DNA from: Dermacentor variabilis
Taxonomy: Eukaryota > Arthropoda > Arachnida > Ixodida > Ixodidae
DNA length: 64,000 nt
Reading direction: 5' to 3'
NCBI RefSeq assembly: GCF_050947875.1
Contig: NC_134574.1
Location: 153,674,434 to 153,738,433, forward strand
Numbering within the stretch: the stretch's first letter is position 1; the number at the start of each line of letters is the position of its first letter. The position numbers were made by a program, and so were the translations under genes. This document shows, piece by piece, positions 49,976 through 63,090 of the stretch. The notes under the pieces were generated by a model that was not told the origin of the DNA, did not search any database, and saw only the letters and a program-made list of their open reading frames with translations.

Positions 49976-52900
49976 ATAACAGGATACTCCCACGACATGA
50001 GCGAGAGCACTCGGGTATTGCGTGGGGAAAATGTGCCGCAATTGCACTGGACTGGGGAATGTGTGTCTGCAGTTGTTGCTAGATGACTGCCTGGCGATGT
50101 TTCAGTTTGGGGTGAGCCGAGTCTCTGCTAAAAGCTTCCACTGCACAAAAAAACATCACAGCTCCTGCACATTGCTATCTTGCGATGGCAATAAACCCTG
50201 CTATGGTGGTTCTAAAATGTCATCCAGATATGTTTAGTGCTGTGCAAATGCACTAGCATGCTCAATGAGTGAGTGGCACATTTGAATTGCGCATTAGCTT
50301 TCTATGAATACCGCTCGGCACATGTATTGCAAGTTAAGCTGTCAAAACAGCACGGCATATAGAATACTTAACTCCAACGTTTGCGCGCTTGACAATATTT
50401 TGTATGCATCTGCTCATGTCAGCCACAGACACTAGAAATGTCAGTGAGCAACTGTTTGTTGACGTCTCGCTTTAGATTACGCGATTTGCCAATTCTACTG
50501 GCGGTAGTGCAACTTTCTGCAACTCCAAATGGCTGGGCCATTGTAAATAACACAGTGGATAGTATCAGCATGCCTCCACACACACAGACACACACTCCAC
50601 ATATGCCGAAATTCCTGCGTGGAAGAGATGCATGGCATAAAGGGACGTGCAACAACACCCACCTGCCCTGCCTCCCTCACCTGTCCAGATGAGTGATGCT
50701 CGCTTTAATGCTTAGAAGTGAATGCCGCTCATTTACTGCAATGAACTAAAGGGCATGAACAAACTAGTTCATACTACCATAAAAGCTATGCGATTGTGCT
50801 TCTAAATTAGCATCAACAAGCAATAAGGTATGCAACAGAGATTACAAAAGAACATTTATAACTCGGAACCACTTTTAGAGGCCAAGAACTGAGCAAGCAC
50901 ATGCTAAATGGAAAAGATACTTATATTTTTCATTCTAACATTGTACTTTACAACAAAAGATTAAATGCAACCAATTTCATTCAGGTCGGTCCAGAGGTTG
51001 TCTCATAAAATCATTTCTGTGTCTTACATATACTATTAGGATAGGCGGCATCAAAATTGGGCCCGAGCTACAGGTTCCACTTAAGTACAGTAGACTACTA
51101 CTGCCAAGTCAAGCAGTCAAGCACTGGTTTTCATCAAACACCGCACAAGACTTGTGCTATAGCGGCACTCATACTTGAATGAAACATAATGATGTGAAAC
51201 TGATGGAGAAATGCAAGCATATGCTTCTTGTTGCCGATGGGTTCACTAGTGTGTGTGACTGTAGATGCTGTAAAGTGTTTATCACTGTACATATATCAAA
51301 ATCATCACCCAGCACTTGCAGTAGCATGTCATGCGGACACCCAGGCTAACATCTCCAGCATATCATTAAAGCTTGTCTCTCCTTCTCTCTCTCTCTGCTC
51401 AAAGCAAACAGAAGTGGCTCACAAAGCAGCCTTCCGAGGTCTCCAATCTGAATGAAATCAGTGTCACAACATAATCATTGTCATCCAAGTCCTGTGCAAA
51501 CTTCAACTCCCCCCCCACTTTCAAAAAAAGAAACCTGTTTGTTGTTTTGCACTAAGCGGTTCAGGGGAGCAATATTGTCATTTTAGTCACAGCTCTAAAA
51601 TTAAATGCAGAGGATGCGCTGGTTTCATGTTGTAAATAGCTACTGAGGAACAAATGTGTCCTAAACTCTCAATATTCTTGTAAGTATGAGCACATGTGTC
51701 ACAATAAATGTAATCATGATTAGGTGCACCAGCTTTTAAGAGCACATTCACAAGTAGTAAAGCTTAATTTTTCTAATCAACATGCTAGGTGGAATGTGCA
51801 TGCACACACTGGCAACAATATTTTGCAGTACACTTCTCTACTCTTGACAAAGAATGTAGCACACAAGACTTTTGGGTCAAGGTGGTTCTTTGGTGCCTGG
51901 TAATCGCAGTTAGGCAGTTAACGGCAGTCCACTGTTCCTTCACATGAGAAAAACGCAAGCAGCGTTATCCCAATGACAGTATTGCCTCAGTTATGGGGCA
52001 TAATGTAAGAAGGTAGGACAGCCGAGGAATGGGCAGAAAGGCGTGGATCCAGGAGGTTTATCCAGACATCCTGAAGCCCCTCTGAATTTTTTGTCAAGGA
52101 AATGCCAATCCTGACACACCAGTTACACTTAACTGCAATTTATGCCTTACCAGGTTGGTTGGTTGGTTGGTTGGTTGATTTATGCCTAATGAAATAACGT
52201 CACAACAGCTGCACAAGTTCAAGTTGACATTCGTACGCCGACATAGCTCTGGCCCTATGACGTCACAGTAGGCTGTCATTGTACAGGTGGTGGCAACATA
52301 GGCTACTCTTGTCATTCTCTATCATGACGTACTGTATGTCACAATGAACATGTAAACTAGGTGATGTTATTGTTTTCGTTTATGCTGCAGAACGTGACTC
52401 AGATAGGTTTTAAGAATATGTTGGAAAAGTTATATCGCATTGTGAATTCATCATTCTATGCTTGTCTTGGTCATTGCACCTCCCTGCCTAATGCACAGCA
52501 GGTAGGAACTTTGTCCAGTGGTTCACCCCATTTATTCCTGCCACCTCCATCAATTAAACATGCACTGATATGAGAAATAAATCATTATGCCACATAATTA
52601 AAATATGAAGGGAGCATAATAGGTGGAAGTACAGAGAGCCAGGGGAGAGAAGGAAGACTATTGACAATAACCAACAGTATTTATTACAGTGACTATTCAC
52701 GCAACTTACACAGTGATATATCACCTCCTAAGCAAGCGCAGCTTATGAGCGCATGCAATCGGCCATTGAGCTGATTAATGTAAATAGAACGAGGTTACAG
52801 AAATTTGCAGGTCATTTGCAGGCCCAAACTTCATTCACGGGCCAGTGTCGAGGCATTTCTTTAAAGTGGACACACAATTTCCCTTAGCTGTTCCCGCCTC

Positions 52901-55900
52901 CCAGGCGCATTCGCAAATATCTGACAAGAGCCTGCGCCACAGCCATGCACTTCCCCTCACAAGGTGCGCGACCGGCAGGTACCTGTTACACGAGAGAAAA
53001 ACGTTATTGAATAAGTGGCTTGGTTCTCTGAAATCTGACAGGTATTGAGAGCTGGTTGATCTACAGCGACTCCCCCCCTCCCTTTCGTCCGAATTATGGA
53101 CTAACTAGCCATTCAGAATTCTTGCTAATAGAATGTACAGCTGCATTGTTGGAGACTGAGAATTACTGAACTTGTTTGAGACCGTACTCGCGAATAAGAA
53201 AAACTAAAAAAAAAAACTCCATAATTTTCCTCACTCCGAAAAGCTGTGTCAATTGTGAAAGTTTTTTGTGAAATTAAAGACCATCATTATCACGAACAAT
53301 GCCCCCCCTCCCTTTCGAGACAACCCCCCTCTATCCGTCCCTGGGCAGAAAGGAAGGCGGACAGAGGGAGGGAAAGGGGACAGAGCTGGGTGTGTGGGCC
53401 ACTGTCTCGCACCAAGTGGCCTAGAGCACGAGCAAGTCCTTGATTGGGGCGTTGATCCAGCTGGTTCAGGTCCTGCAGTGTTGAGATTGGCTCTTCAAGC
53501 AGGAGAGGAACAGGATGTGCAGACGGCAGTGGACACCTCTGCACAAGCGAAACAACATGGCCGACATGCTCAGTCCGACAAAATTCAGAGTTCAGAGCGT
53601 GTCACTCCTGTCTTGAGCAATGAAATGAAGCAGTGTGCTGCAGAGCTGAAAAGGCTTGGCCTAACCGCAGCTGGTAGCTGACTCGAGGCAAACTGCAAGA
53701 TTGGATTGCGTACTTATGCAGCCACTACTGTGCGTAGTACCAGCTCTCATCTTAACTGTTTAAGTGCCGACCAAAAATCCAAAAATCCAATCCGAAAATA
53801 ACATTTTCTTTTTTGCACACCTGTAGATAGCAAGTTTCCCAGCGATTCCAAATATATTTAGAACACTGGGGTAGTAAATTCCCAACTTTCCATTAATTCG
53901 AATTGGCGGGACCGGCGAAATCGATTGAATTATCCGGAGGGTCAAATTAAACAATATGCAAGAAAAGCACCGAAACACACTGCTGCTTCATCTGGCAGTA
54001 TTTGCTCTATTTTAACGCACCCCCTAATTACACACATGCCCAATTTCTATGTGACCGAAGTAGAAAACCAGCATACGAACGATATTACCGCGCCTGCACA
54101 AAGTAGAAATTTTAACACTTACCCGACTTTTTAGAGAGAAAAATTGTTGCACACAGGCTGCCGGTTTCGTATAACAAGCTTCGCCACGCGTTTTTTTTTT
54201 TTTTTTTTGTCAGCTCCACCGCAATACTTACTTGTTATGCGGTAAAGCATACAACCATTGCAAAGGCGACTTTGGGTTTGTGTCCGATTGCACCACGCAG
54301 GCGATCTTCCGCCTTTTTTTTTTTTTCTTAAGGAGAAATGTGCGCGTTAGAATCGGGTAAAAAACTGTTATCAGACATGCTGAGCAATCTTCCTCAGGCG
54401 GGCCGAAAACAGGTGTTTTCGACGAGGGATGGCGCATGTTCAACACCTTCACCGTTCCCTAAGCTCCGTCGGGACAGACGCTGCCACTGAAGGGGTCGCT
54501 ATCGAGGTCACTATAGGGGTGTGGCTCGTGCATGCTGACTGGTCAAGTTCGAATTATGCGGCGAAGGCCAATTTTAGGATCGAAATAATGAGGGTTCGTG
54601 CCCACAGAAATGCACGGGTGCCGGCCAGGATCAAACTAACCAAAGAAACCTAATTAACCGGAGTCTAATTAACGAAAGTCTCCTGTAACAAGAACCATGC
54701 AGGTTGACCAGAAGCTCCAGGGATGGTAGGAGCTCAATTCCATCGCAATCACTTGATGCTACAGGTACGATTTACAGCAAACATTTGTTGAAAAAGTCTT
54801 GCAAATGCGAAATGTCAATGCATTTGAAGAGTGACTATGGAGGATTAGAATGGTTCCTTGCTTGACTAGTTGGTTCACTGCAACTTATGTGACAGTGCGA
54901 AAAAAGAAAGGAACGGACAACGACGGAGACTGAGTGAAAAGAGTGCTGTTACATAAGTTGCAAGGATAAAAATGTTGCTTTCGTATGATAGATCTCAAAA
55001 CACAGTAGGAGGCAAAGTCTCAGAAGTGCATCTGTGCAATATTTGTGAAACATTTGTGCCTAAACCTTGCCCCTTAATCCCAGTAGTCATACTCAAACCT
55101 ACGTTTATTTTCTCTGCACATGGTTGGATTGCTCTAGACATGAATTGGCACATTTTGTAAGTGCTCAATTCCACGCGATTTTAATCTCGAAAGTAATATG
55201 CCCTGCAACATGAAACAGCACTGCAAGGAGAAAAGCATTTTGAAAGTAGCAGGAGGAAATATTGGTGCCCCGACACCCTTTAGAACCGCTCCCTGCGAGT
55301 CACTGCAATGCACACTAATTGGCTTTTCTCGGATTGGCCCTCTGGACACCCTCTGGACACCCTCTTAACTCTCTGAGCTCTGAATCACCAAGTGCTTCCT
55401 CATTGTAGCAGATGTTTTACAGACCCACTACATGTTAGAGTGGGGCCTTTGCTCTTGCAACTTCTTGAGCTTGGTGGACTGCGACCCGACTGAACGGCAA
55501 CCACATGCATGCAGTATTGAAGCGACGCGACAAGCAGACCTCACCACGCTGTCACAGCATGAGGTAACCACATGGATGCGACATTGCGAAAAAAAGTAGC
55601 GACAGATTTGCATTGTTGTACGAATAAATACAATCAAACATCTGTAAAATAATTGCAAACGTGCCACAAGACCAGCATTTTAACCAATACAGTAGAACCT
55701 CGTTGATACGTTCCCGTTAAGCACATTTTCCCGGCACCATCATTTGCAATTAACTTAACTAAAACTAAAAAGTTTTGTGTATGAATGAACTTATACTTTG
55801 CAACTTACTTTTCTTGCTTTACCTAGCAACAAGCTAACAGCACACCAGCAGCGCCAGATGCATGCGTCATGTGCCAGACACACCACCGAAGCCAGCAAGG

Positions 55901-56099
55901 CAGGTTGCACATATGAAGTTCACCTGTGGCGAGCAGTCTCTTTTGGATGTAGCGTGTTTGTTGGGTTCCCAGTGTATTCCCCCTTGTGTTCCTTCTGAAC
56001 TTCAACACAGCCCCACTGCACTATTGGACTACGGCAAGGTGAGAAATTTTGTTTGACAGTCTGTGACGCATTTCAAGCAATTTTGGCTTTTACAGCACG

Positions 56100-56690
56100 G
56101 AAGCAGGACTTGTGACGCAGTTAGCGAAAAACAGCTCGGCCGTCCTGGCGTAGTTAATTTTAGTTAATGACTCGTGCTGGGAGATGTTTGCGATGCTTTC
56201 TACGAGTCCCAACATTATTTTAACTTTTTCCAGTAGTTTATGGGCATGCTCGCCGCACCCTGCTTTGTGACACAGTTTCGTTTCGCGCGTGTACCGAATC
56301 TTACTGGAACAACTTTTGGCGCTTTCTCTGAACTCGAACATTATTGTAATTTTGTTACTTTTTGGAATTTCGACGCACGCTCACTGCACCTGATGTTGTG
56401 AAACAGTTAGCGAAAAGCAGCTAGGTCGTGGTGAGAAAGTTTGGCGTGTACTGAATCTTGCTGGGACAAGTTCGTGATGCATTCTCTGACTCCCAACATT
56501 ATCGTAATTTTGTTACTTATTGGGATACTTTCGAGGAACACTAACCGCACCTGGCATTGTGAATAGCTAGCGAAAAGCAGCTTGGTTGTGGTAAGAAAGT
56601 GTGGTGTGTACTGAATCTCAGTGGGGCAAGTTTGTGACACTTTTTCTGGCCCCGCAACAACATATACCTTCTTTCGGTACTCACGCTTTC
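56100..56690. repeat. degenerate tandem array, units of about 140-160 bp
   Basis: Four diverged units share, in order, a GTGA..CAGTTAGCGAAAA block, a GTGTACTGAATCT block, a GGACAAGTT.GTGA block and a CCAACATTAT block. The two best units are 160 bp apart (CGAAAAGCAG at 56411 and 56571). Confidence 0.7.
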
Positions 56691-58502
56691 GAAGACGCGA
56701 CGAGCGATTGCCAGGAGTGATAACAGTGGAGTGTGTTGCTTGCGCCAGCAGAACGCGCAACAGATAATGCCGAGGAGCTCAAAAACGAAGAACTTGAAAA
56801 TTCTGTCTTCTGAACGACTGAAAACAGGCTTTGCACCTACGCATTTGTCTTGAGTGCGAGCAGACAGAATTCTGCCAGCGTCTAGCATGGTCTGGCTGGG
56901 AGCCTGTGCTGTGGCCACTTTTGTGTGTGTAGCTTACCTTATCATCACATCGGCTGAGGCCAAGTTGTTTTGGAAACGAGCAGTCACCCGTGTATTTGTG
57001 CTCTTAAAGTGCAGAAAATAACGAGCGGGAATGAGGAATGATTGCAAATCAGATGTTTTCATATTTTGTGGTGTTATTTGAGATGAGTCAAGTATTTTCT
57101 ACGCCATGTGCAAGTAGAGGCAAATTGCTTTCGTTTGTAATGTTGCCCATTAACGACTTTTGCACACTTCGCCTCTACGCATACTATTCTTAAAAGGTCT
57201 AAACACCAAAAAGAAAATATGCTTGCAATTTTTTTCAGCTGATGCCATCCGGTGGAGCTTCATACGAGAACTACTACTGCTTACTTGGTGCCACAACGTT
57301 GGATAAACGCACAAAAAGCCCGGAACGAGCATTTACATAGAGTAAGATAAACACTTCCTCATTTAGAACATGTCTTGCATCTGCCTTATGAAATTGCATG
57401 AGGCACAGATTCGATGGAGGCTAGTGAAGATCACGCACAATCATTTGTACTAAATAAAACGATTATGTGCTAAGAACTCGCGTAACTGAGCAGCACAAGC
57501 AAAAAAAAAAAATAAACTAGAAAGAAAGAAAGGAAGAAAAATTTTAAAAATGCTGCGCTAAATAGCACAGCCGGCGCAAGGCATGCTAGCTGGTGTTCAA
57601 AACGCATACGCTCGAAACCAAAACCGGAAGATGTTCATCAACCCCATCCACTTGGTGCTCTAGAGTCAATTCGGCTGCTGGGCTCTATGTGAATGGCCGC
57701 TCTTGTTGAATGTCTTTATGCTATCACTGTGGAAAACCAGTAACAAGAGTGAATTCAGATCGAAGCGGGCGAACTGGTTACTACCATGTTGTGCAATCGC
57801 TCGGTAACCTGCGAAAGCTGCGCGCGAACTTCCTGGCGACAGGTGAATTTTTCTGGCTGGCCAGAAATCGGCAGTGTGGGACAAGCAACAGACCGCCCTT
57901 CGCGACAAAAACCTGTCACTCATCACCATCACTCGAAAATTGCGTGCATGTGGTTGCACCTTTAGCCTAGCACAGCAGCCACGAGCACTCGACTTGTCTT
58001 TTAAGAACCTTTGCCCACAAGCCGTGACTGTTGTACTACGGTGTACCATATGTAAATGAACCTGTGTTTGTTGGCTATCTGGCTTTGGAACCTTCTGTGT
58101 GCCCTGTCAGAGTCGACGAACCTAGTCATACGATATTTTGTGAGCTGCAAAGTGGAAGTGCATCCTGCAAACCCATCCAGGCATATGACACGGACTCCGA
58201 CACCCCAAGTCAATGACTGCGCTAAGCTCGCATTCTCTCTAAGCCCCTTACATAACAACATAACAGTCACAACAACAACATAACAACCTCAGCCATAAGA
58301 CAGAACAAATGTTACCATAGGCAATGCTCGTGATTGGACTTTGTGTGAACTGTGCACCACTCAATGACTTAATTGTTACTTTCCACCTTTTCAAACACTA
58401 CTATGCACACACTTCCATGAACAGCCAGGCAGCTGGAAAAGACCGAAATTACTGAATGTGGTAACTGAATGCGGAACAATCTCCAAGCAGTTGAGGACTG
58501 AC

Positions 58503-58603
58503 CTTGACATAGCGCAAGGTTTAGCACAGGTATCCATGGCAGGCGTCTTCTCCATTCACCAGCAAGTTTAGCAGCATGCTGTCTTTGTTCTAGAGCCGCG
58601 AGC
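58503..58603 (-). CDS. orphan exon candidate, unknown gene
   Basis: It has an acceptor CTTTATTTCAG and a donor TCAAG/GTCAGT. The open frame reads LAALEQRQHAAKLAGEWRRR, then LPWIPVLNLALCQ. Splice signals and frame agree, but no family was recognised. Its phase (one base in, one base out) does not join the exon at 60823-60958 directly. Confidence 0.35.
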
Positions 58604-58680
58604 CTGAAATAAAGAAAGGATGTTGTAAAGACGCGAGGAAAGAGGGGAGACAGAGGGGCTAAATTTTTTTTAAAGATGGC

Positions 58681-59045
58681 ATATATGGGGTGATCATATT
58701 TAAGTAGTTCGAAATTTTTAAAAATCACCTGTGGCAGATAGCATAATTCTTGTGTCAAGGGCCCATGTAATTTGCCACAAACTTTGGAAATTAATATCTC
58801 AAAACTGGTGTCATTCTGAAAATTCATTCGAAATGGACATGCCTTGCCATCTCGCTGGCTACAATTCGTGAATTGCAATATTTGCCATAAAGTAACTAAT
58901 TAAGAAATTTATGAATTTTCTGACCAGCTGAATATGTGGTTAGATTCCTCATGCAAGTATGTCTGCCTCTCTAAATAATCCAGCTTAGGGACTAGAATTA
59001 TGTTATATGCAACAGACGATCTGTAAAAGATTTGAAAACTCACAT
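58681..59045. repeat. family B MITE, copy 1
   Basis: The left arm (58681-58750, TTTTTAAAAATCACCTGTGG then CAGATAGCATAATTCT) is inverted at the right (58988-59030, GACTAGAATTATGTTATATG). Arms are diverged. No ORF of note. Confidence 0.65.
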
Positions 59046-59108
59046 GATCACTACACACATATATATTATCATCCGGTCATCAGGGCTTAGAAGGAATTTT
59101 TATTGTGA

Positions 59109-59141
59109 CCCTCCCTCCCTCCCTCCCTCCCTCCCTCCCTC

Positions 59142-59188
<47 letters not shown>
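59109..59188 (+). repeat. CCCT and CT microsatellite
   Basis: A run of CCCT units followed by a long CT run, about 80 bp, lying between two family B copies. Confidence 0.98.
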
Positions 59189-59192
<4 letters not shown>

Positions 59193-59203
59193 TGCTGGTT
59201 TAT

Positions 59204-59832
59204 AAATTCTAACATTTTTAAAGATGGCCTGTAGCAGATGGCATGACTTTAGTCCTTAAGCTGGGTTATTGAAAGAGATGGATATGTTTCTTGCAGGAGA
59301 AATTGAAACACATATTCAACTAATTAAAGCAATCACTAAATAACTTCATGATTAATTCACAGCGCATATTGTAATTTATACATTGCTGGTGAGTTTGTAA
59401 GGCATATCCATTTAGGATGAACTTTCAGGATGACACCAATTTCGAGACATTCATTGCCAAAGTGTGCAACAAATTACATGAGCCTTCCAATTACTTTTGT
59501 GCTTCAGTGCTTTATAGAGTGTTTTGTTAAAGAAGTAAGTGGAACAGCAGTGCATTTTTAGCGCTAGTTGGATGGCACATATCTCGGAACCTCTGCCATC
59601 TTCAAAATTATTTCCAAGTGGTTATACAAATTTTAAATTGCAATATGTGCCCTAGAGTAACTAATTAAGAAGTTAACTAGTGAACTTTCATCAATTAATT
59701 GACACTTTCAATTTCTCGAGGAAGAAACATCCGCCTCTTTGCATAATCCACCTCAATGACTAGAATTATGCTATCTGCCACAGGTGATTTTTAAAAATTG
59801 CATTAAAATTTTAAAATTATCACCTTGTATAT
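59204..59832. repeat. family B MITE, copy 2
   Basis: The left arm starts near 59204 (AACATTTTTAAAGATGGCCT) and its inverse ends at 59832 (GCTATCTGCCACAGGTGATT then TTTAAAAATT). It is longer than copy 1 through extra central sequence, and is diverged from the copy at 26650-27140. Confidence 0.65.
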
Positions 59833-60822
59833 ATGTTGCAGGTTTTTTTACTCGGCCCGGCATTGGATAAATTTTGAAGCATATTTTTTTGTCATTGGAG
59901 AGCAGCACATAGCAAGTGGGCCGTACCCAGTTACCCAAGTTGGCATCAAAGAGGTTCATCGAAGAGGTTCATGTGGTTCGAAGAGGTTCATGTGGTACAT
60001 ACCACATGGCAAACACTCAGTGATTCGAGTTAATCCAATGGTTGGTTTTAGACCGTTTTGTCGCCACATCAGTTCAATGCCATACCCATCACATCATGGA
60101 CTACCCAGTGACCTAAGTTGATGTGGAAACAGACATGCAGCCTGACCGACAGGAAGAAGCATAATCCCCTAAAAGTGTGTGAAGTTCCCAAACAATGCTA
60201 CTCGCATTAAAAATTTAGCTTATGTTGTCTTGTGTTGTGCATTGATTTTAGCACTAATTTACAGTTTCCTTGGTGCTGCATACTTATTGAATAACAATCC
60301 ATAATACAGTTACATGTCACTTATACAGTTACATGTCATTTTCAGTAAGAGCACTAGGTTAATCACAGGCCATCTATTGTAGGTGAGCGACAGGAATTTA
60401 TTTGTGCCTTTTGTAGCATGCCACACATCAAAGTAGTGAAGAATCTCTGGACATTGGAGCAAGATGTGTTTCTTAATGCTCGAGTGGCAGTCTGTTGTCA
60501 ATGAGCTCACAGTCGTGCCTTGCTCAAAGAAATCTGAGACCTCTTACAAGGCCCTCTTTTTTCCATTTGGGAGCTCTCGCCAGTACTTCTTCACTATTCA
60601 AAACAGGAATGCACCAACAACATTGCTGGTATGTATATACACAAAAAAATTTTTTGGCAAGGAACAGTTTACTAAAGTGAAAAAAGAAAGGTCCCCCTCT
60701 TTACTGCAATGAGTCACTGAGCTGTTCAGGTTGCATGCCATACTTTAGTTGGCAAAGGTGAATCTTGCTTCCATAATAAGGCTGGGTAAGAATAAATCGT
60801 AACTGCTTCTTGCTTGATTTAC

Positions 60823-60958
60823 CTCCTCCACTTGAAGTTGCTCCGTGTGTGAGGAACTTAGCAATGTGACCTGCCGCATCACAGTGACCATCTCCATAAA
60901 GCTGCAGGGTCGTATCATTGACCCGTGTCAGCAGTGATCCCTGGTGCTCATCCCAGAC
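60823..60958 (-). CDS. exon resembling THAP-associated transposase-like domain
   Basis: An acceptor TTCTTTACAG precedes it and a donor GGAG/GTAAAT follows. The frame reads VWDEHQGSLLTRVNDTTLQL, then YGDGHCDAAGHIAKFLTH. The GDG.CD..GH.AK pattern resembles the core of the transposase-like region in many invertebrate THAP proteins. It fits the THAP gene upstream in strand and order. However, the previous exon ends in phase 1 while this one starts in phase 0, so a linking exon is missing or the gene is broken. Confidence 0.55.
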
Positions 60959-62338
60959 CTGTAAAGAATTCGCCTTGGTAATCATTGTGCTTCTCACTTA
61001 TTCAAAACATAACAATGTGACTTGGGACGAGCACATAAACTGACGCTCAAACGAATAGAAAATTGGGCATGTTTGTGTTGATGCATGGTAGCAGGCAGCT
61101 CGAACAACGATGACAAAGAACTACACAGGATAAGCATTGAACTTCAGCTATAGTTTGTTTGCAGAAAACACTTGTTTAAATACAAACCAAAAATACATGA
61201 ATCCATCTATCACATGACAAAACAACAGGAAAAAGGAAGGCAAACCTCGATGATAACACAGACTTAAATATATAACGAGACTTGTATGCGCACACAAAGT
61301 ACATCAGATCGTGACAGGCTAGTCAGCCGAATTTACACAGACTTGGACTTGCCATAGTTCTACTCAGCTGGGCCCCCTCACTCGGGACTGTAGGACTCGT
61401 CAAAACAAGTGTTATGCAAGTGTAGGAGCGCAGTTGCAGCAGTGACACCGTTGACATCCGAACTTGATAGCTAGTTGAAATTCATTCTATGTGAAAAACT
61501 ATGCAAATCCTTGGAAATTCTCTAATGAAGTTACTTTGCTTTCGAAAAGTTTACGCGCTGGTCTTTAGTGTGCATCACCAGTTTTGAGCATGGGTTCTTA
61601 TGCTGTACAATGTGAAATCTACTCACTGATCAGCAAATGTTGCACTCAAGGTACGAGTCGAGTTGTATGGCTCATGCCTCGTGTCATGCCTGTCATCTTT
61701 GCATGCTACCAGCGGGGCATTATGTGAGATGAGAAAGCTGGCCTCCTCTCTAGATGTCTGTCCTCGTTGCTTGGCTCCTTCAGCTCTTTGCACCATAATG
61801 CCTCTTGACCAGAGCTGACATCATGTGCTTCCTTCTCCTATAAAACCTGCGTTCCCTTTTCCTTTGTTTTCTTCATTGTTGTGTTAACTTGAACTCCTGC
61901 AATAAAATCATGTTGCAAAACGCTAATCAAGAGATCATTAAAAGTGAGAATGATTTTAAACATTACTGTAAATAGGAATAAAATTGCCTGTGATCAAAGT
62001 AAAGGTGTCGTAAAAGTAGGCGCTTATGCCAATAAAATATACCAGTGATTAAGTAACACAACAGTTACATGAAATACACTTGCTTCATTAACCTGACCAA
62101 TCACAATGGCATTACACTTTTGCCATTTCTGTGATACTCCTCGGTTCTTTTCTCGTCAGCAACAACAAATACAAAAAAAAATACTGCATCTCGTGAATTA
62201 ATATTTAGTGTAGATGTGCACATAACAGCATGGATAAATGCAAAAAGAAGGTAAGAAAAGAAAAAGAGAGAAAGGATATTGTATATGGTAGCCTGATAAG
62301 CCCAGTTCGGAAAGTGCGATTATCACAAGCCCACTCAC
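60959..62338. other. THAP gene intron region, no exon found
   Basis: A linking exon is expected here from phase but none could be recognised. The sequence is AT-rich with no long ORF. Confidence 0.4.
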
Positions 62339-62453
62339 CAATGCTAGTGCCGCGCAGACGAACTTGCGCATATTTAGCATATCGAAAGCTACTTCCACTT
62401 TTTCCGGCAGTACTCGACGAAAGGCTTGCCTGTGTCCCCACGTCACGGGTCGC
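62339..62453 (-). CDS. THAP-domain gene, exon 3
   Basis: The acceptor is GGTTATTTTTAG and the donor ATTG/GTGAGT. The in-phase frame reads ATRDVGTQASLSSSTAGKSG, then SSFRYAKYAQVRLRGTSI. It is Ser-rich linker-like sequence with no known fold. Phase 0 in, phase 1 out. Confidence 0.65.
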
Positions 62454-62585
62454 CTAAAAATAACCAACAACTTGTGAAGCTGCGCGTCAGGCGCGCATCC
62501 AATTTATGCAGAGACTTCTGTCAGTGCAGTTTCCGAGCGCCAGCGCCAGAAATAGCCAGTTTTCGCACACTTTACGTAACTGTAC

Positions 62586-62654
62586 CTCGGTCACGTCGCT
62601 CTGGTTGGAGGTGTCGGTCATCGAATCGCTGGTTTCCATTTCGGCAAGTTCAGC
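62586..62654 (-). CDS. THAP-domain gene, exon 2
   Basis: A 69-bp exon with acceptor CTTTTGTTTTCAG and donor GAG/GTACAG, encoding AELAEMETSDSMTDTSNQSD and VTE. It is acidic and Ser/Thr-rich, phase 0 at both ends, and joins exon 1 exactly. Confidence 0.75.
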
Positions 62655-62742
62655 CTGAAAACAAAAGCACCTTGATGTCACAGCTGCACGTATTTGCACA
62701 TTTATAGGCCTTTCCTTATTGAAAACCAAATGCCGCACTCAC

Positions 62743-63090
62743 CGCAGCTTTATCATCCTGTAACGGTTCTTGTATTTCGGGCACGACCGACGGAACAGCG
62801 CGACGGGAAAGCAGTGCTCGGAAAGGCACTCCACACGACTTGCTCACGTTACCATTGCATTCGTAATCCTCTGGGCGAAAGTGCAGCGAGCATACTACGA
62901 AATTTTTCGGCTTTTTACCATCCCACTGTCGCAGAGGGACGGCACTTAGCCACTTCGAACGCAGGGGTTCACTTCTTGGCACACTGTGGTAAGTCACGTT
63001 GGATTCGCCGCTGCAACTGCTCTTGGCCAAGCGGCCTGGACCATTCCTGGGACCGTTTGGACATCCCGCGACATCACATGGACGTGGCAT
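62743..63090 (-). CDS. THAP-domain gene, exon 1 with THAP zinc finger
   Basis: The ATG at 63090 is followed by a near-complete THAP domain: C5, C10, C67 and H70 of the C2CH zinc site, W47, the YHSVPRS strand, VCSLHF and the closing AVPS at 98-101. The donor is GCTGCG/GTGAGT at phase 0. THAP fingers bind DNA and occur in P-element-like transposases and in host transcription regulators. With the downstream exon, this gene could be either a domesticated or a decaying transposase-derived gene. Confidence 0.88.

Larger units (their letters stand above)
47231..58502. other. repeat-rich intergenic region
   Basis: No complete gene can be supported. Apart from the elements listed separately, it holds a GGTT tandem (52153-52174), a MITE-like segment at about 53880-54690 with AATTCGAATT and CTAATTAAC motifs near its ends, and a pogo-like end at 55689. 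A plus frame at 53268-53681 ends in NEMKQCAAELKRLGLTAAGS and might be a terminal exon, but has no recognisable partner. Confidence 0.5.
58604..60822. other. repeat-bearing spacer, perhaps an intron
   Basis: It holds the two family B copies and the microsatellite. Around 59950-60010 a GAAGAGGTTCATGTGGT block is repeated two to three times in tandem. No coding exon was recognised. Confidence 0.5.

Noticed and set aside
58503..60958. Joining the orphan exon 58503-58603 to the transposase-like exon
   Set aside because: The splice phases do not match (one base remaining versus one base required), so the two were kept separate.
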